In this document: positions 1 through 8,016 of the stretch, piece after piece | Layout of the letters: each line of letters starts with the position of its first letter | Numbering within the stretch: position 1 is the first letter of the stretch | From: Methylocystis sp. L43 | GTDB lineage: Bacteria > Pseudomonadota > Alphaproteobacteria > Rhizobiales > Beijerinckiaceae | DNA: 64,000 nucleotides | Reading direction: 5' to 3' | Assembly: GCF_015709525.1 (NCBI RefSeq) | Contig: NZ_JADNRA010000029.1 | Span: 62,001 to 126,000 of the forward strand | Notes under the pieces: model-generated | Told to the model about the DNA's origin: nothing | Database searches by the model: none | What the model saw: only the letters and a program-made list of their open reading frames with translations | Program-made: the position numbers and the translations under genes

Positions 1-166
1 CGCTTTTCGCTAAGCTCACGGCGTGAGCGGGCGGGTCCCTGCCGGGGGTTGACCGGCCCGCCGCCCGCCGGTAGTTGATCGCGAGGCGCGGGACAGACGA
101 CCCCGCACGGCCGAACGGACCGACCCGCTCAGTCGACTTCGGCGCCGCCGTCGCCGCCTCTGGAGC

Positions 167-242
167 GAGCGCGTAGCTCAGTCGGTAGAGCACCTGACTT
201 TTAATCAGGGGGTCCTGGGTTCGAGCCCCAGCGCGCTCACCA
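167..242 (+). tRNA. tRNA-Lys (anticodon TTT)
   Basis: A complete 76-nt cloverleaf. The acceptor strand GAGCGCG (167-173) pairs with CGCGCTC (232-238), followed by discriminator A and an encoded CCA. The anticodon stem CCTGA/TCAGG encloses CTTTTAA with anticodon TTT, and the T arm is CTGGG-TTCGAGC-CCCAG. Reads AAA/AAG lysine codons. A diverged copy of its 3' 28 nt lies at 25188-25215 in the same orientation, so this gene may have been an integration target. Confidence 0.97.
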
Positions 243-555
243 AAACAAATCAAACGTTGCTATTTTTTGTCTAACTCAGAGAATTGGCTTGGTGGCCAGA
301 TGGTGATCGCACACCGGCCTAACTCGCTCATGCTGGGCCTTTTCGCTCCCCTTCGCCCGATAGGCGAGCTGACGGACGCGCTGCTCTCTATCTCCAACCC
401 TGATCACCGAGAGCAAGCTTTGTAAGGTGTCGGACGTGCTGTCAGAGGGTTCGAATCCCTTGGGCGCGCCAATATGCTTTTCCTTCCAAGGAGTATTGAG
501 TGGCTCCGATGAGCCAAACAAGTTCCTTCGCCGTCTGAGCGGATGAGAAACAGCC
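243..555. other. gene-poor stretch holding a tRNA 3'-end-like fragment
   Basis: No convincing gene. The only structure I can name is the tRNA-like T arm at 441-472. A 180-codon minus-strand frame runs across it, but it overlaps the tRNA-like fragment and has no recognisable protein features. Confidence 0.5.
441..472 (+). pseudogene. truncated tRNA 3' fragment
   Basis: GAGGG-TTCGAAT-CCCTT (445-461) is a perfectly formed T arm with the canonical TTCGA loop. It is followed by a GC-rich strand, GGGCGCG, and then CCA. No matching 5' acceptor, D arm or anticodon arm is found upstream, and the spacing to CCA is one nucleotide short. It is therefore a remnant, perhaps an old attachment site or recombination scar next to the intact tRNA-Lys. 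Confidence 0.45.
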
Positions 556-795
556 GTGGCAGACCAGGACGAAGAGAACCCAAATATTTGTCCGCAGTGC
601 ATCGGCGACGAGCGCTTCAAGGACTGGATAAGAAAAAACGGCAAGCGAGGAGCGTGCGAAACGCTCATTTCATTGTGCCGGCGTCTGCGTTCGCAGCTGA
701 GGTCGATAGCTTTTTTCGTGAACACTGCCCGTGGGGAGAGGAGTATCCGTACTTCCGGAGGCGGCCGGAAGCTGAGAGCCCGATGTCGGCGCGTT
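556..795 (+). pseudogene. frameshifted N-terminal fragment of a HEPN/RES-N-terminal-domain protein
   Basis: From a GTG at 556 the reading frame gives ICPQCIGDERFKDWIRKNG, the Cys-x2-Cys-x-GDE start typical of proteins annotated HEPN/RES N-terminal domain 1 (often fused to RES toxin domains). Around 655-690 this frame becomes nonsense. The next frame then continues in family style with VPASAFAAEVDSFF and GEEYPYF. The two halves fit one protein broken by a single frameshift. Everything beyond about 80 residues, including any HEPN or RES catalytic part, is missing. Its place beside a tRNA gene fits accessory-gene debris. The family assignment is from memory of the motif. Confidence 0.5.
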
Positions 796-814
796 CTATG
801 CGCATAAAACCATT

Positions 815-1810
815 TCAAAATCTGACGCTTGTCTCAAGAATCGTATAGCCTCCCTGGCCGCTAGACTGATCACGAACATAGCCGCCTGCAAGACTCGCGT
901 AGAACGGTCTAATCTCCATGAGCGTAATATGCGCTCCAAACATTGGCTGAAGCTCGCCCTTATAGGAATTGAGCGCCGTGTGCGGCCCGAAAAATAATTT
1001 TCCTTTCAACCAAACGGGAAGCGAGTCGTTGAAGGGAAATAAGATGCCCGGCTTTACTTCGAAATATCCCCAGCGAAATGCTGTCGTATAGATGGACGAC
1101 GCGAAGAGCATCAGATGATCATTCGGCGTGACCCTTAACTCCAGACTTCCTAGAACGCCAAATGCGGTTGCGGCGAGAGCGCTTATGTCGGCTGGCGGAA
1201 TGCGCAGCGCAGGACTCCGCATATTCGCGCCGAGGTAACCTTCAGTGGTTATTCCCACCCCGAGAAATCCGCTCACCTCCCATTTCTTATCGATGAGCGC
1301 GTATCCGATCTGTGCGCCGACAAAACCATCCGACCCGTAGTATTTGCCTACCGTGCCGATATGGGGAAGCACGATGTCATCCACCTCCATTGCGGAAGCT
1401 ATGACATTCTCTGCATCGCTCCCCTTCACATCTTGAGCATATCCGCCGAAGCCTCCGGTTGCGCGAAGACGCCAGCCCGACTCTTCAAGAGAAGATTCGA
1501 TGGCAGCCGTTGCAGTGAGCCACTCGTACCATGATCGTCGAGTCGTAGCCCATGACCAAGAGTAGAACTCAACGCTGGGCGGCGGCCTCAACGGCTGGGC
1601 GATCGCGCTTCTCGGAGTTTCTTGCTCGGCAAGGTTCGAAACATCTACCGCTTCCGGCGACATCAATAGTGAACAGATTGCAGCAACGCCGCTCGCGCAA
1701 TTCATCCCTATGCTCCGGGCTTGCGCTAAGCGTAGCCTCGATCCAGGGATTTTCCGGGCAATTTCAGGAATGAAGGGATAATTTCCGTTCGCGTGCTTTT
1801 TTCGCCACAC
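815..1810 (-). CDS. BcsS-like outer-membrane beta-barrel protein (cellulose biosynthesis protein BcsS family)
   Basis: 331 codons from the upstream ATG. An internal ATG at 1705, preceded by GGAGCATAGGG, gives a more signal-peptide-like start (NCASGVAAICSLLMS). The body has alternating short hydrophobic/aromatic strands with glycine turns and ends in a C-terminal Phe (ETSVRF), as outer-membrane barrels do. The opening EFYSWSWATTRRSWYEW matches my memory of the BcsS family. Such proteins are predicted to help cellulose export or surface attachment, but no bcsA/B/Z genes are in the window, so this is an orphan copy. Barrel confidence is high, the BcsS name moderate. Confidence 0.6.
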   Translation of the reverse strand: MWRKKHANGNYPFIPEIARKIPGSRLRLAQARSIGMNCASGVAAICSLLMSPEAVDVSNLAEQETPRSAIAQPLRPPPSVEFYSWSWATTRRSWYEWLTATAAIESSLEESGWRLRATGGFGGYAQDVKGSDAENVIASAMEVDDIVLPHIGTVGKYYGSDGFVGAQIGYALIDKKWEVSGFLGVGITTEGYLGANMRSPALRIPPADISALAATAFGVLGSLELRVTPNDHLMLFASSIYTTAFRWGYFEVKPGILFPFNDSLPVWLKGKLFFGPHTALNSYKGELQPMFGAHITLMEIRPFYASLAGGYVRDQSSGQGGYTILETSVRF

Positions 1811-1925
1811 ATGGACGTCGCGGAATCCACCGCTCCAGTCCGTCTTGGCTGATCAGCGGACGCCAGACTCTTTCTCTAACGCGCGCGGTCGCTTAATATC
1901 CTGGTCCTAGCAGAGCGGGTCCGAG

Positions 1926-2960
1926 ATGAAGATCAATTTTCTGACCAAGAGCATCGATCAGAACGACTTCGCCGCTCGAACAGCCATCGTGGCTATGGTC
2001 GCGGCGACAACCGGGGCCGTCGTATTCGTTCTTTGGCAACTGACGGATCTTCTCCCAGCGGTTTTCGCGACGATTCTCATGGCGCTCGCTTGGCATGGCG
2101 TCGCCGGGCGGGTTTCCGCGCTTCTCGGTCTGTCGCAAGGCATGTCGCTTGGATTGGTCGCGCTCGGCACGCTCGTAGCGATCGTCGTGGCGTTGATGCT
2201 GTTCGGCGGTCAGCTCGTGCGTCAATATGACGAGGTCGCTCTCGACATTCCCGCTGCGATCGCCATGCTCGAGCGCTTGGTGGAAGAGCACCCGTGGGGT
2301 CGTTTCGTCGAAAAATTCGTGGTGCACGTCGACTTTTCCAAAATGACGACCCCGGTCGCCCAACACTTCGGCGCTCTCCTCAGTTCTGTCGGCAGTGGCC
2401 TCGGCTATGGCATTTTCACGATCATAGGCGCAGCATATCTTGCCGCCGATCCAGGGCGGTACGCCGCTGGCGCACTCGCCTTGACGCCTGCGTCGCGGCG
2501 CACCGACATGGCGCTGTTTTTGGACCGCTCAGGCGCCGTCTTGCGGCAGTGGCTTTTCATCCAACTCTATGTCGTCGCCATGAACGCGCTTTTCGCAGGG
2601 GCGGCTCTCTGGGCCTTCGGGGTTCCAGCGCCGCTGGCGCTCGCGACAATCAGCGGCGCGCTAGCGTTCGTCCCCTATTTCGGCTCGATCATCGCGATGA
2701 TTGTCGGGGTGCTGGTCGCGTTGCCGCACGGACTGGACAACGCCGCCCTGGCGGCGCTTGCGATCGGATCCGCGAGTTTCGTCGAAGGCTATCTGATCAC
2801 GCCCTATCTGCAGAGCCGCTCACTTATGGTGCCGCCTGTCGTGCTGCTTTTCTGCATGCTTGCTTTCGGCTCGCTCTTCGGGACGATGGGCGTGGTGTTG
2901 GCGGTGCCCGCGACGGTCGTTCTGTCCGTGGCCTATGGCGTCTTCGCTCAAACCCGCTAG
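1926..2960 (+). CDS. AI-2E family transporter (permease)
   Basis: A 344-aa integral membrane protein with the AI-2E layout: two N-terminal helices (about 20-60), a helix at 70-95, a soluble segment (about 95-150), then a block of five hydrophobic helices rich in Gly and Pro (about 150-340). The signature-like FVPYFGSIIAMIVG lies near residue 250. Family members export autoinducer-2, act as Na+/H+ antiporters or have unknown substrates, so the substrate cannot be stated. The start ATG at 1926 follows GGGTCCGAG. A paralogue lies at 8017-9063 on the other strand. Confidence 0.85.
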   Translation: MKINFLTKSIDQNDFAARTAIVAMVAATTGAVVFVLWQLTDLLPAVFATILMALAWHGVAGRVSALLGLSQGMSLGLVALGTLVAIVVALMLFGGQLVRQYDEVALDIPAAIAMLERLVEEHPWGRFVEKFVVHVDFSKMTTPVAQHFGALLSSVGSGLGYGIFTIIGAAYLAADPGRYAAGALALTPASRRTDMALFLDRSGAVLRQWLFIQLYVVAMNALFAGAALWAFGVPAPLALATISGALAFVPYFGSIIAMIVGVLVALPHGLDNAALAALAIGSASFVEGYLITPYLQSRSLMVPPVVLLFCMLAFGSLFGTMGVVLAVPATVVLSVAYGVFAQTR

Positions 2961-3075
2961 AAGGACGGCCTTTTGCTGTCGGCGCCTGCCGAGCAGTGTG
3001 CGCATGACAAAGTCGGCCGACGACGTCGCGCGCGCCGCTCACGACTCGGAGCGACGCGCGTCATTGAGCCAAGAT

Positions 3076-3345
3076 CTATTGTTTAACCTCGGGAGCTGTC
3101 TGCGTGGGACCAGTGCGTCGCACGCGGGCGACGCGCCTATGACGGCGTGACCCTCTCGCTGAACTTCGGGGCCGTGACACACGCGGCTGGTGATGGAAGG
3201 TCGTAAATTGCCGCTCGTTTGACTCCAGCGCCTCAGCATCGGAGGACGCGAGCGTCGCCGCCGGGATCACAGCGGCCGCCGAAAACAGCGCTAAGATGAA
3301 GGAGCGGCGTGACAGTTTCCTGTCTTCTGAAATCTCGACATCCAT
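3076..3345 (-). CDS. small exported protein with Tat-like signal
   Basis: The start chosen is the ATG at 3345 because it follows a near-perfect Shine-Dalgarno (GGGAGGAGG); a longer frame to 3465 lacks one. The 89-aa product begins with a twin-arginine-like signal (LSRRSFILALFSAAAVIPAA) ending near ASSDAEA. A very basic, Arg-rich, low-complexity tail follows. No enzymatic motif is visible and the family is not recognised. The Arg-rich tail after a Tat-type signal is unusual and may bind an acidic surface polymer, but that is only speculation. Confidence 0.55.
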   Translation of the reverse strand: MDVEISEDRKLSRRSFILALFSAAAVIPAATLASSDAEALESNERQFTTFHHQPRVSRPRSSARGSRRHRRVARVRRTGPTQTAPEVKQ

Positions 3346-3513
3346 TTTTTTCCTCCTCCCAATATTCTTCTGAGATCTACAATCCTGATCAGAATCATGA
3401 TCGTCGTCAAGCTGCGTCACTTTGACATGTTTTATGAGTGTCAGCCCCGCCGCGCTCGCTCGCAAACCTGAAAGGCCGGTTCCGCAAGAGCAATTGTCAA
3501 AGCATGAGTCATG

Positions 3514-4203
3514 TCACGGACATTGCGGCGCACCGACATCGCCGGTTGCGAGATTGTTCAGGCAACGTCTTATGTTGGCCAACGCCGCCGTCCGCCACAT
3601 TTTTATAGTCTCCGGTCGTCGGAATAGCTTGTCCTCATGCGACAAAAGATTCCTGAGAAAGGCCGCCTGCCCCGCGTTAAAAACCTCCTTGGGAATCCAA
3701 CTGAATTCAAAGCGTATGTCTTGAAAATTTGCAGCGAACTGCTCCCATGGCAGGGCAAGCGGACTGAGGTCCAGATCGACGAACAGGTCCAGATCTCGCG
3801 AGAACCCCACATAACGTTCTTTGCTGGCCTTGGCTTCAAGGTGATTGGTCGTCGCCATAATCATTTCGCGAACAGCCTCGACGTCAGCTGAATTCATGAG
3901 TGCATAGCTTTGAAACAGATCAGCGCTGTCTTGCACGTTCAAAAAATCCGCCCGTCGGGATTCGCCTGGGCCGCGCGTTCGATAGACGACGTCGTGCCAG
4001 AAAATAGCTGTCGCGATTAGCTCGGGCCGCGCTGCGAGCGCGGCAAGTTCTTCGAATGCTTGCAAGAGGTCGCTGATATGGCGCCAACTATGGTAGGCGC
4101 GCCCGAAATCGCCATAAGCGGCGTCAAGCTCCTCCCAGGCTCCAGCCTGGTGGCTCGCTTGAAGTGGGACCCAATGGCGACTTCTGATCTGAGGTGCGTT
4201 CAT
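3514..4203 (-). CDS. HD-superfamily metal-dependent phosphohydrolase-like protein
   Basis: A 229-aa protein with the spaced metal-binding pattern of predicted HD phosphohydrolases: YHSWRHI near residue 37, AIFWHDVVY near 67, and a downstream His in MATTNHLEAKA near 117. The length fits the family of small HD proteins often misnamed NMDA receptor-like. The reaction is unknown; HD proteins usually hydrolyse phosphoester bonds of nucleotides. It is a single gene, not obviously in an operon. The 400-bp upstream region holds a possible transposase remnant. Confidence 0.75.
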   Translation of the reverse strand: MNAPQIRSRHWVPLQASHQAGAWEELDAAYGDFGRAYHSWRHISDLLQAFEELAALAARPELIATAIFWHDVVYRTRGPGESRRADFLNVQDSADLFQSYALMNSADVEAVREMIMATTNHLEAKASKERYVGFSRDLDLFVDLDLSPLALPWEQFAANFQDIRFEFSWIPKEVFNAGQAAFLRNLLSHEDKLFRRPETIKMWRTAALANIRRCLNNLATGDVGAPQCP

Positions 4204-4603
4204 GTGATAGCTGCGGGGTTCTGATTGGTGAAAAGATGGATGATTATTTCGTAGCCGGAGGGGGAAGGCGACAGCGTTTTTAGAGCCGCAACGGCGCGCT
4301 GCCGCCTTCCGAATTTTTTATAACGACACGACGGCTTGCTTGATCCTCAAAGAGCGCTCGACGAGATTGCGCGTCTAATCGCCACATGAACGACGCGTGC
4401 GTCGCCGCGAAGCGCAGAGCGTTACTTGCGCCAATTACCTGAAAAGACATACGTCGTCCGTCTTGCCGCTCCGTTCGCGAGGGCGACGCTGAGGATCGAG
4501 AGAGTGCGTTTGCTCGCAGGAAGCTTGACTTTCCCGTTGTATCGACAAGGATTGAAAATCTTGAAGGGTAAGCAGTTTGCTTAAAAAAGGGGGAGTTTCC
4601 TCA
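4204..4603. other. intergenic region with possible degraded insertion-sequence remnant
   Basis: No intact gene. On the minus strand, 4240-4375 encodes the peptide RNLVERSLRIKQ near its upstream end, resembling the RNLVER...LK motif near the C-terminus of IS5-family transposases. The following sequence keeps short transposase-like scraps in changing frames, with stops. No terminal inverted repeats were found. The right part (4440-4603) should carry the promoter of the small gene at 4604. Confidence 0.25.
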
Positions 4604-4849
4604 ATGCGCCGGAACCTGAAAACGCATTTGTTTGCGGTTACTTGTGCTTCGGTTTTATTTGCGTCAAGCCCCTCGGGCTCGGCGGTTTTGTCCACGACGG
4701 CAGATCTCAACGTCGACGGCGCCTCGGCATCTTCCTTCATACAGAAGACGACGCTCCACGCTCCTGCCGGACGCAAATGCATCAAATGGACCCGGACATG
4801 GAATCCGCGGCACGGAGTCGCGCGACGCCGATGTGTCCAATGGCGATAG
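4604..4849 (+). CDS. small secreted basic protein, unknown function
   Basis: The start at ATG 4604 was chosen because AAGGGGGAG precedes it at a good distance. The 81-aa product has a clear signal sequence (RRNLKTHLFAVTCASVLFASS) and a short mature part. It ends in a Cys- and Trp-containing basic segment, CIKWTRTWNPRHG followed by RRRCVQW, whose two Cys could form a disulfide. The family is not recognised. A hairpin terminator lies about 90 nt downstream at 4938-4961, which supports a real monocistronic unit. Confidence 0.5.
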   Translation: MRRNLKTHLFAVTCASVLFASSPSGSAVLSTTADLNVDGASASSFIQKTTLHAPAGRKCIKWTRTWNPRHGVARRRCVQWR

Positions 4850-4937
4850 AAAATGCGCTGGGCTGGGAGTTAGCGGCCGACTGATTCCGATCATCTGTCG
4901 GGACCAACCAAGCCGTTCGGACAAAACGGACAAAAAC

Positions 4938-4961
4938 AAAGGGGCCCGATCGGGCTCCTTT
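4938..4961 (+). terminator. hairpin terminator, probably bidirectional
   Basis: AAAGGGGCCC-GATC-GGGCTCCTTT folds into a 10-bp stem with one G-T pair and A/T-rich ends. It lies downstream of the small secreted gene (plus strand) and of the patatin fragment (minus strand). Confidence 0.7.
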
Positions 4962-5138
4962 CCAATATCAGCACAAGAACTTTTCTGATTGCCGCATGTC
5001 GCGGATCGTCTGATCCAGCGTAGCGTCGACATGGATGCTGGGCGCGTCGCCGTAGCCTTCTCCCTTGCGGCGCGCCGACGCCTCGGTGCGCACGAGCGGC
5101 CAAGAGCTTGATCCCTGACGCCGGCAAGGCGCATCGCG

Positions 5139-5534
5139 TCAGACCCGCTCCAATAGCGCGTCAAGGTCGAGAGTCGAGCGGACTCCGACGTCGCGCTCAT
5201 GCCGCTCAAGGAAATCTTGCGCCGACCGGCGTCCCTCGTCGCGCAGCATGCAGAGAAAATCCCATCCGGCGATAAGCTTCGAAGACGCGCTCAGCTTCGT
5301 CATCATCTGTGTCGAGATCCGATGCATGCGCATGCCAGCCCAGCGTGAGCCCTCTCTGTCGCCGGGATTGGCGGCGCGGCGCAGCAAGGCGATCATGCGC
5401 AGCTCCTTGAGCAAAACTGCGTTGAACACATCTCGTTGAGGCGATTCAGTATCTCCGTCGCCGACCGCGGCGCGCTCTTGCGTTCGATGGGCCTCCGCCT
5501 CTGCGTCAGTCAGACCGAGCAAGTCTGGATCCAA
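5139..5534 (-). pseudogene. C-terminal fragment of a patatin-like phospholipase
   Basis: 131 codons starting from a TTG. The sequence matches the C-terminal third of long bacterial patatin-like proteins: FNAVLLKELRMIALL, then RMHRIS, LSASSKLIAGWDFLCMLRDEGR, and the terminal DVGVRSTLDL. The N-terminal GxSxG nucleophile and the DGG/DGA acid motif are absent, and nothing upstream to 5860 restores them. It is a decayed remnant without catalytic potential. Confidence 0.65.
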
Positions 5535-5860
5535 ACCCGCCCTGCGCTTGATTCGGTAGCGCTGTCCAGATCGTCCGATCGATTTATCCGCTGGGTTTGG
5601 GTCCGAAATAAATTATAGTCTGTGTGCGCAGCCTCGATTGGGCAAGCAGCTTTTGCGTGGAGTCGATTGTATAAGTCTGCGCGATCGTGAAAACTGCGCT
5701 TGCCGCTGTTTGCGAGAGCAACCGCATGTCGGGCGCGGCGCATTAACGTCGCTTCTTCATCTAGTCGCTCTAGATGCTCGGCTCACCTGCAGCGCGGCGT
5801 TTTGATGCGGAAGCCAGTTGAGAGACTTGCGGCGTGCCGATCGAAGCATAACGGGGATGC
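5535..5860. other. intergenic region without recognisable gene
   Basis: Short overlapping frames only. It would hold the upstream part of the patatin remnant, now unrecognisable, and the promoter of the hydrolase gene at 5861. No repeat or structural RNA was seen. Confidence 0.5.
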
Positions 5861-7465
5861 ATGATGCTGGGCATGGCGCTGAAAATGGCCAAATGGTTTT
5901 TGGCGTTGCTGAGCCTTTTCGTCGTGACGTTTTTCGCGGTGCGAATATACAACTCTCAGCGCGGACTGCCGCTTGATGTCTGGCACACTTACGTGCCGCA
6001 AGAGCTGAGCAAGACAGAAATCGACGCCGCCGATTGGGGGGCCTATCTCGAGGCGGAGGCGAAAATATTCGCTTCCCTGCGCACCAACGTCAGCCAGCAG
6101 TTGACGCCAGAGGAACAGGTTCCCTTCAATCGCTATTTCGAGGGCAGTCCGGTCTACCCGGGTCATTTTGCGCGGAATTGGAACCGGTCCTATCTGCTCG
6201 AACCCGCAGGACCGCCGATCGGCGCCGTCGTTCTCCTGCATGGATTGACCGACTCGCCATATAGTTTGCGCCATATTGCAACGCGCTACCGTGATCGCGG
6301 CTTCGTGGTGGTTGCGATCAGACTGCCTGCGCACGGCACAGTGCCCGCGGCTCTGACCAAAGTGGAGTGGGAGACATGGCTGGCCGCGACGCGTCTTGCC
6401 GTGAGAGAGGCGCGGCGGCGCGCGCCTGAGCCGGCGCCTCTGCATGTCGTCGGGTTCTCGAACGGCGGATCGCTCGCGGTAAAATATACGCTCGACGCCA
6501 TCGACGATGAGCGTCTCTCTCGAGTCGACCGTCTTATCCTGCTCTCGCCGATGGTGGGGATCACGCGGTTTGCGCGTTTTGCCGGCCTGGCGGGACTGCC
6601 GGCGATTTTGCCCGCCTTCGCCAAGGCGGCCTGGCTCAGCGTGCTGCCCGAGTTCAATCCATTTAAATATAATTCATTTCCCGTGAATGGCGCCCGCCAA
6701 TCCTACCTGCTGACGGATGCGCTTGGAACGCAAATGTCGCTGGCGCGTCGAGAGGGTCGATTGACCGCGCTGCCGCCAGTCCTGACGTTCCAATCCGTCA
6801 TGGATTTCACTGTCAGCACCCAGGCCGTGCTTTCCGGGCTTTACGATCATCTGCCGGCGAACGGCAGCGAACTCGTTCTGTTCGACCTCAATCGCAACGT
6901 CAAATTCGGTCCGCTGCTGCGCGCCTCCGCGGAGTCCGCGCTCTCCCGCATCGTGCCGCCTCGCGTCAGGGATTACCGTCTAACGGTTGTGACGAACGCC
7001 GGGGAAGGCACCGAGGATGCGGTCGAACGCGTCGTTGAGGCCGGCGCCACGGCCGAGCAGACCCAAGCGTTGGGGCTACAGTATCCGAAAGGCGTGTATT
7101 CGCTCTCGCATGTCGCATTACCCTTCCCGCTCAGCGACTCCCTCTATGGCCTGACGCCGGATCAAACAGACGACTTTGGCGTCCACCTGGGTTCGCTGGC
7201 GCCGCGCGGCGAGCGCGGGACGCTGATCGTCAGCCTGGACGCGCTGCTGCGCATGTCGTCGAACCCATTCTTTTCCTATATGGCGCAGCGCATCGAGGAG
7301 CATCTTCCGGCCCGGCCAGACGGCGACGCAACCGACCAAGGCGGAGCGCGCGTCCAATCGCCGCCACAGGCCGCTCCGCCGCCGCGTCGCCTCCCCAGCG
7401 CAGCGCCCGACACGCCTGCGGCGCCAAGTGGCGACCGGCCCGCAAAAAAGCGGTCGCGTCGTTGA
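5861..7465 (+). CDS. membrane-anchored alpha/beta hydrolase
   Basis: 534 aa. An N-terminal hydrophobic helix (about 9-28) is an anchor or uncleaved signal, leaving the catalytic part outside the cytoplasm. The hydrolase core opens with VVLLHGLTDSPYS (oxyanion-loop HG, near 125) and carries the nucleophile elbow GFSNGG near residue 200. The acid probably lies in a DFTVS segment near 310 and the His in SLSHVALP near 415. The last 50 residues are a Pro/Ala/Arg-rich tail. The substrate is unknown; esterase or lipase activity is the family expectation. Several ATGs occur within the first 10 codons, so the start is approximate. Confidence 0.75.
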   Translation: MMLGMALKMAKWFLALLSLFVVTFFAVRIYNSQRGLPLDVWHTYVPQELSKTEIDAADWGAYLEAEAKIFASLRTNVSQQLTPEEQVPFNRYFEGSPVYPGHFARNWNRSYLLEPAGPPIGAVVLLHGLTDSPYSLRHIATRYRDRGFVVVAIRLPAHGTVPAALTKVEWETWLAATRLAVREARRRAPEPAPLHVVGFSNGGSLAVKYTLDAIDDERLSRVDRLILLSPMVGITRFARFAGLAGLPAILPAFAKAAWLSVLPEFNPFKYNSFPVNGARQSYLLTDALGTQMSLARREGRLTALPPVLTFQSVMDFTVSTQAVLSGLYDHLPANGSELVLFDLNRNVKFGPLLRASAESALSRIVPPRVRDYRLTVVTNAGEGTEDAVERVVEAGATAEQTQALGLQYPKGVYSLSHVALPFPLSDSLYGLTPDQTDDFGVHLGSLAPRGERGTLIVSLDALLRMSSNPFFSYMAQRIEEHLPARPDGDATDQGGARVQSPPQAAPPPRRLPSAAPDTPAAPSGDRPAKKRSRR

Positions 7466-7537
7466 AGCAGCGGGGTCCGCTCGACCTCGTCAAGAAGCGA
7501 CGAACCAACCCGGCCGCGAACCCCGTCAAGCGTAATC

Positions 7538-7867
7538 CTAGGACCGCCTCACGCGCCGCAGGAATAGACGCCCCAGCAGTCCGATGAGATAGCCGCCGAT
7601 CGTGATCGCCAAATAAACGACGATCACGAAGGCCCAGCGGTCGCTCGCGGAGGCCACTCTGCGGAATACATCCGTCAGGTAGTTTAGATCGATGAACCTG
7701 TTTGCGAACAGCCCGCTAGCCACGGCGAGCATTGGCGCGATCCACCACGGAGCCCTGAAATAGCCCAGCAATATGGCGAGCAAAAATACGATCAAACCGA
7801 AGATATGCAAAAACTCTAAGAAAATCGCTTGGGAAAGCAAGCCCATGAATCGGATCAGCCAAAGCAT
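7538..7867 (-). CDS. small integral membrane protein, unknown function
   Basis: 109 aa, almost entirely hydrophobic. Segments at about 5-35, 40-55 and 75-100 would span the membrane, and an RRVRRS tail is probably cytoplasmic. No known motif. It lies between the convergent hydrolase and the AI-2E-type gene upstream on the same strand (150-bp gap), so it may be co-transcribed with that permease. Confidence 0.6.
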   Translation of the reverse strand: MLWLIRFMGLLSQAIFLEFLHIFGLIVFLLAILLGYFRAPWWIAPMLAVASGLFANRFIDLNYLTDVFRRVASASDRWAFVIVVYLAITIGGYLIGLLGRLFLRRVRRS

Positions 7868-8016
7868 CGGACGCCTCTTAGCGCGAATTCAGTTTATCTT
7901 ATCCGAATTCGGCCGCAGCGCCATCTCGTTTCAAGCGCGCGCGGCCGAGACTTACAGCGCGCGTCAACGCGGCGGGCGAGAGACTTTTCAAGCGAAGCGC
8001 CAAAGCCCCGCGCGGC

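Noticed and set aside
276-818. 180-codon minus-strand frame near the tRNA
   Set aside because: Overlaps the tRNA-like fragment and the frameshifted HEPN/RES piece; no signal or motif.
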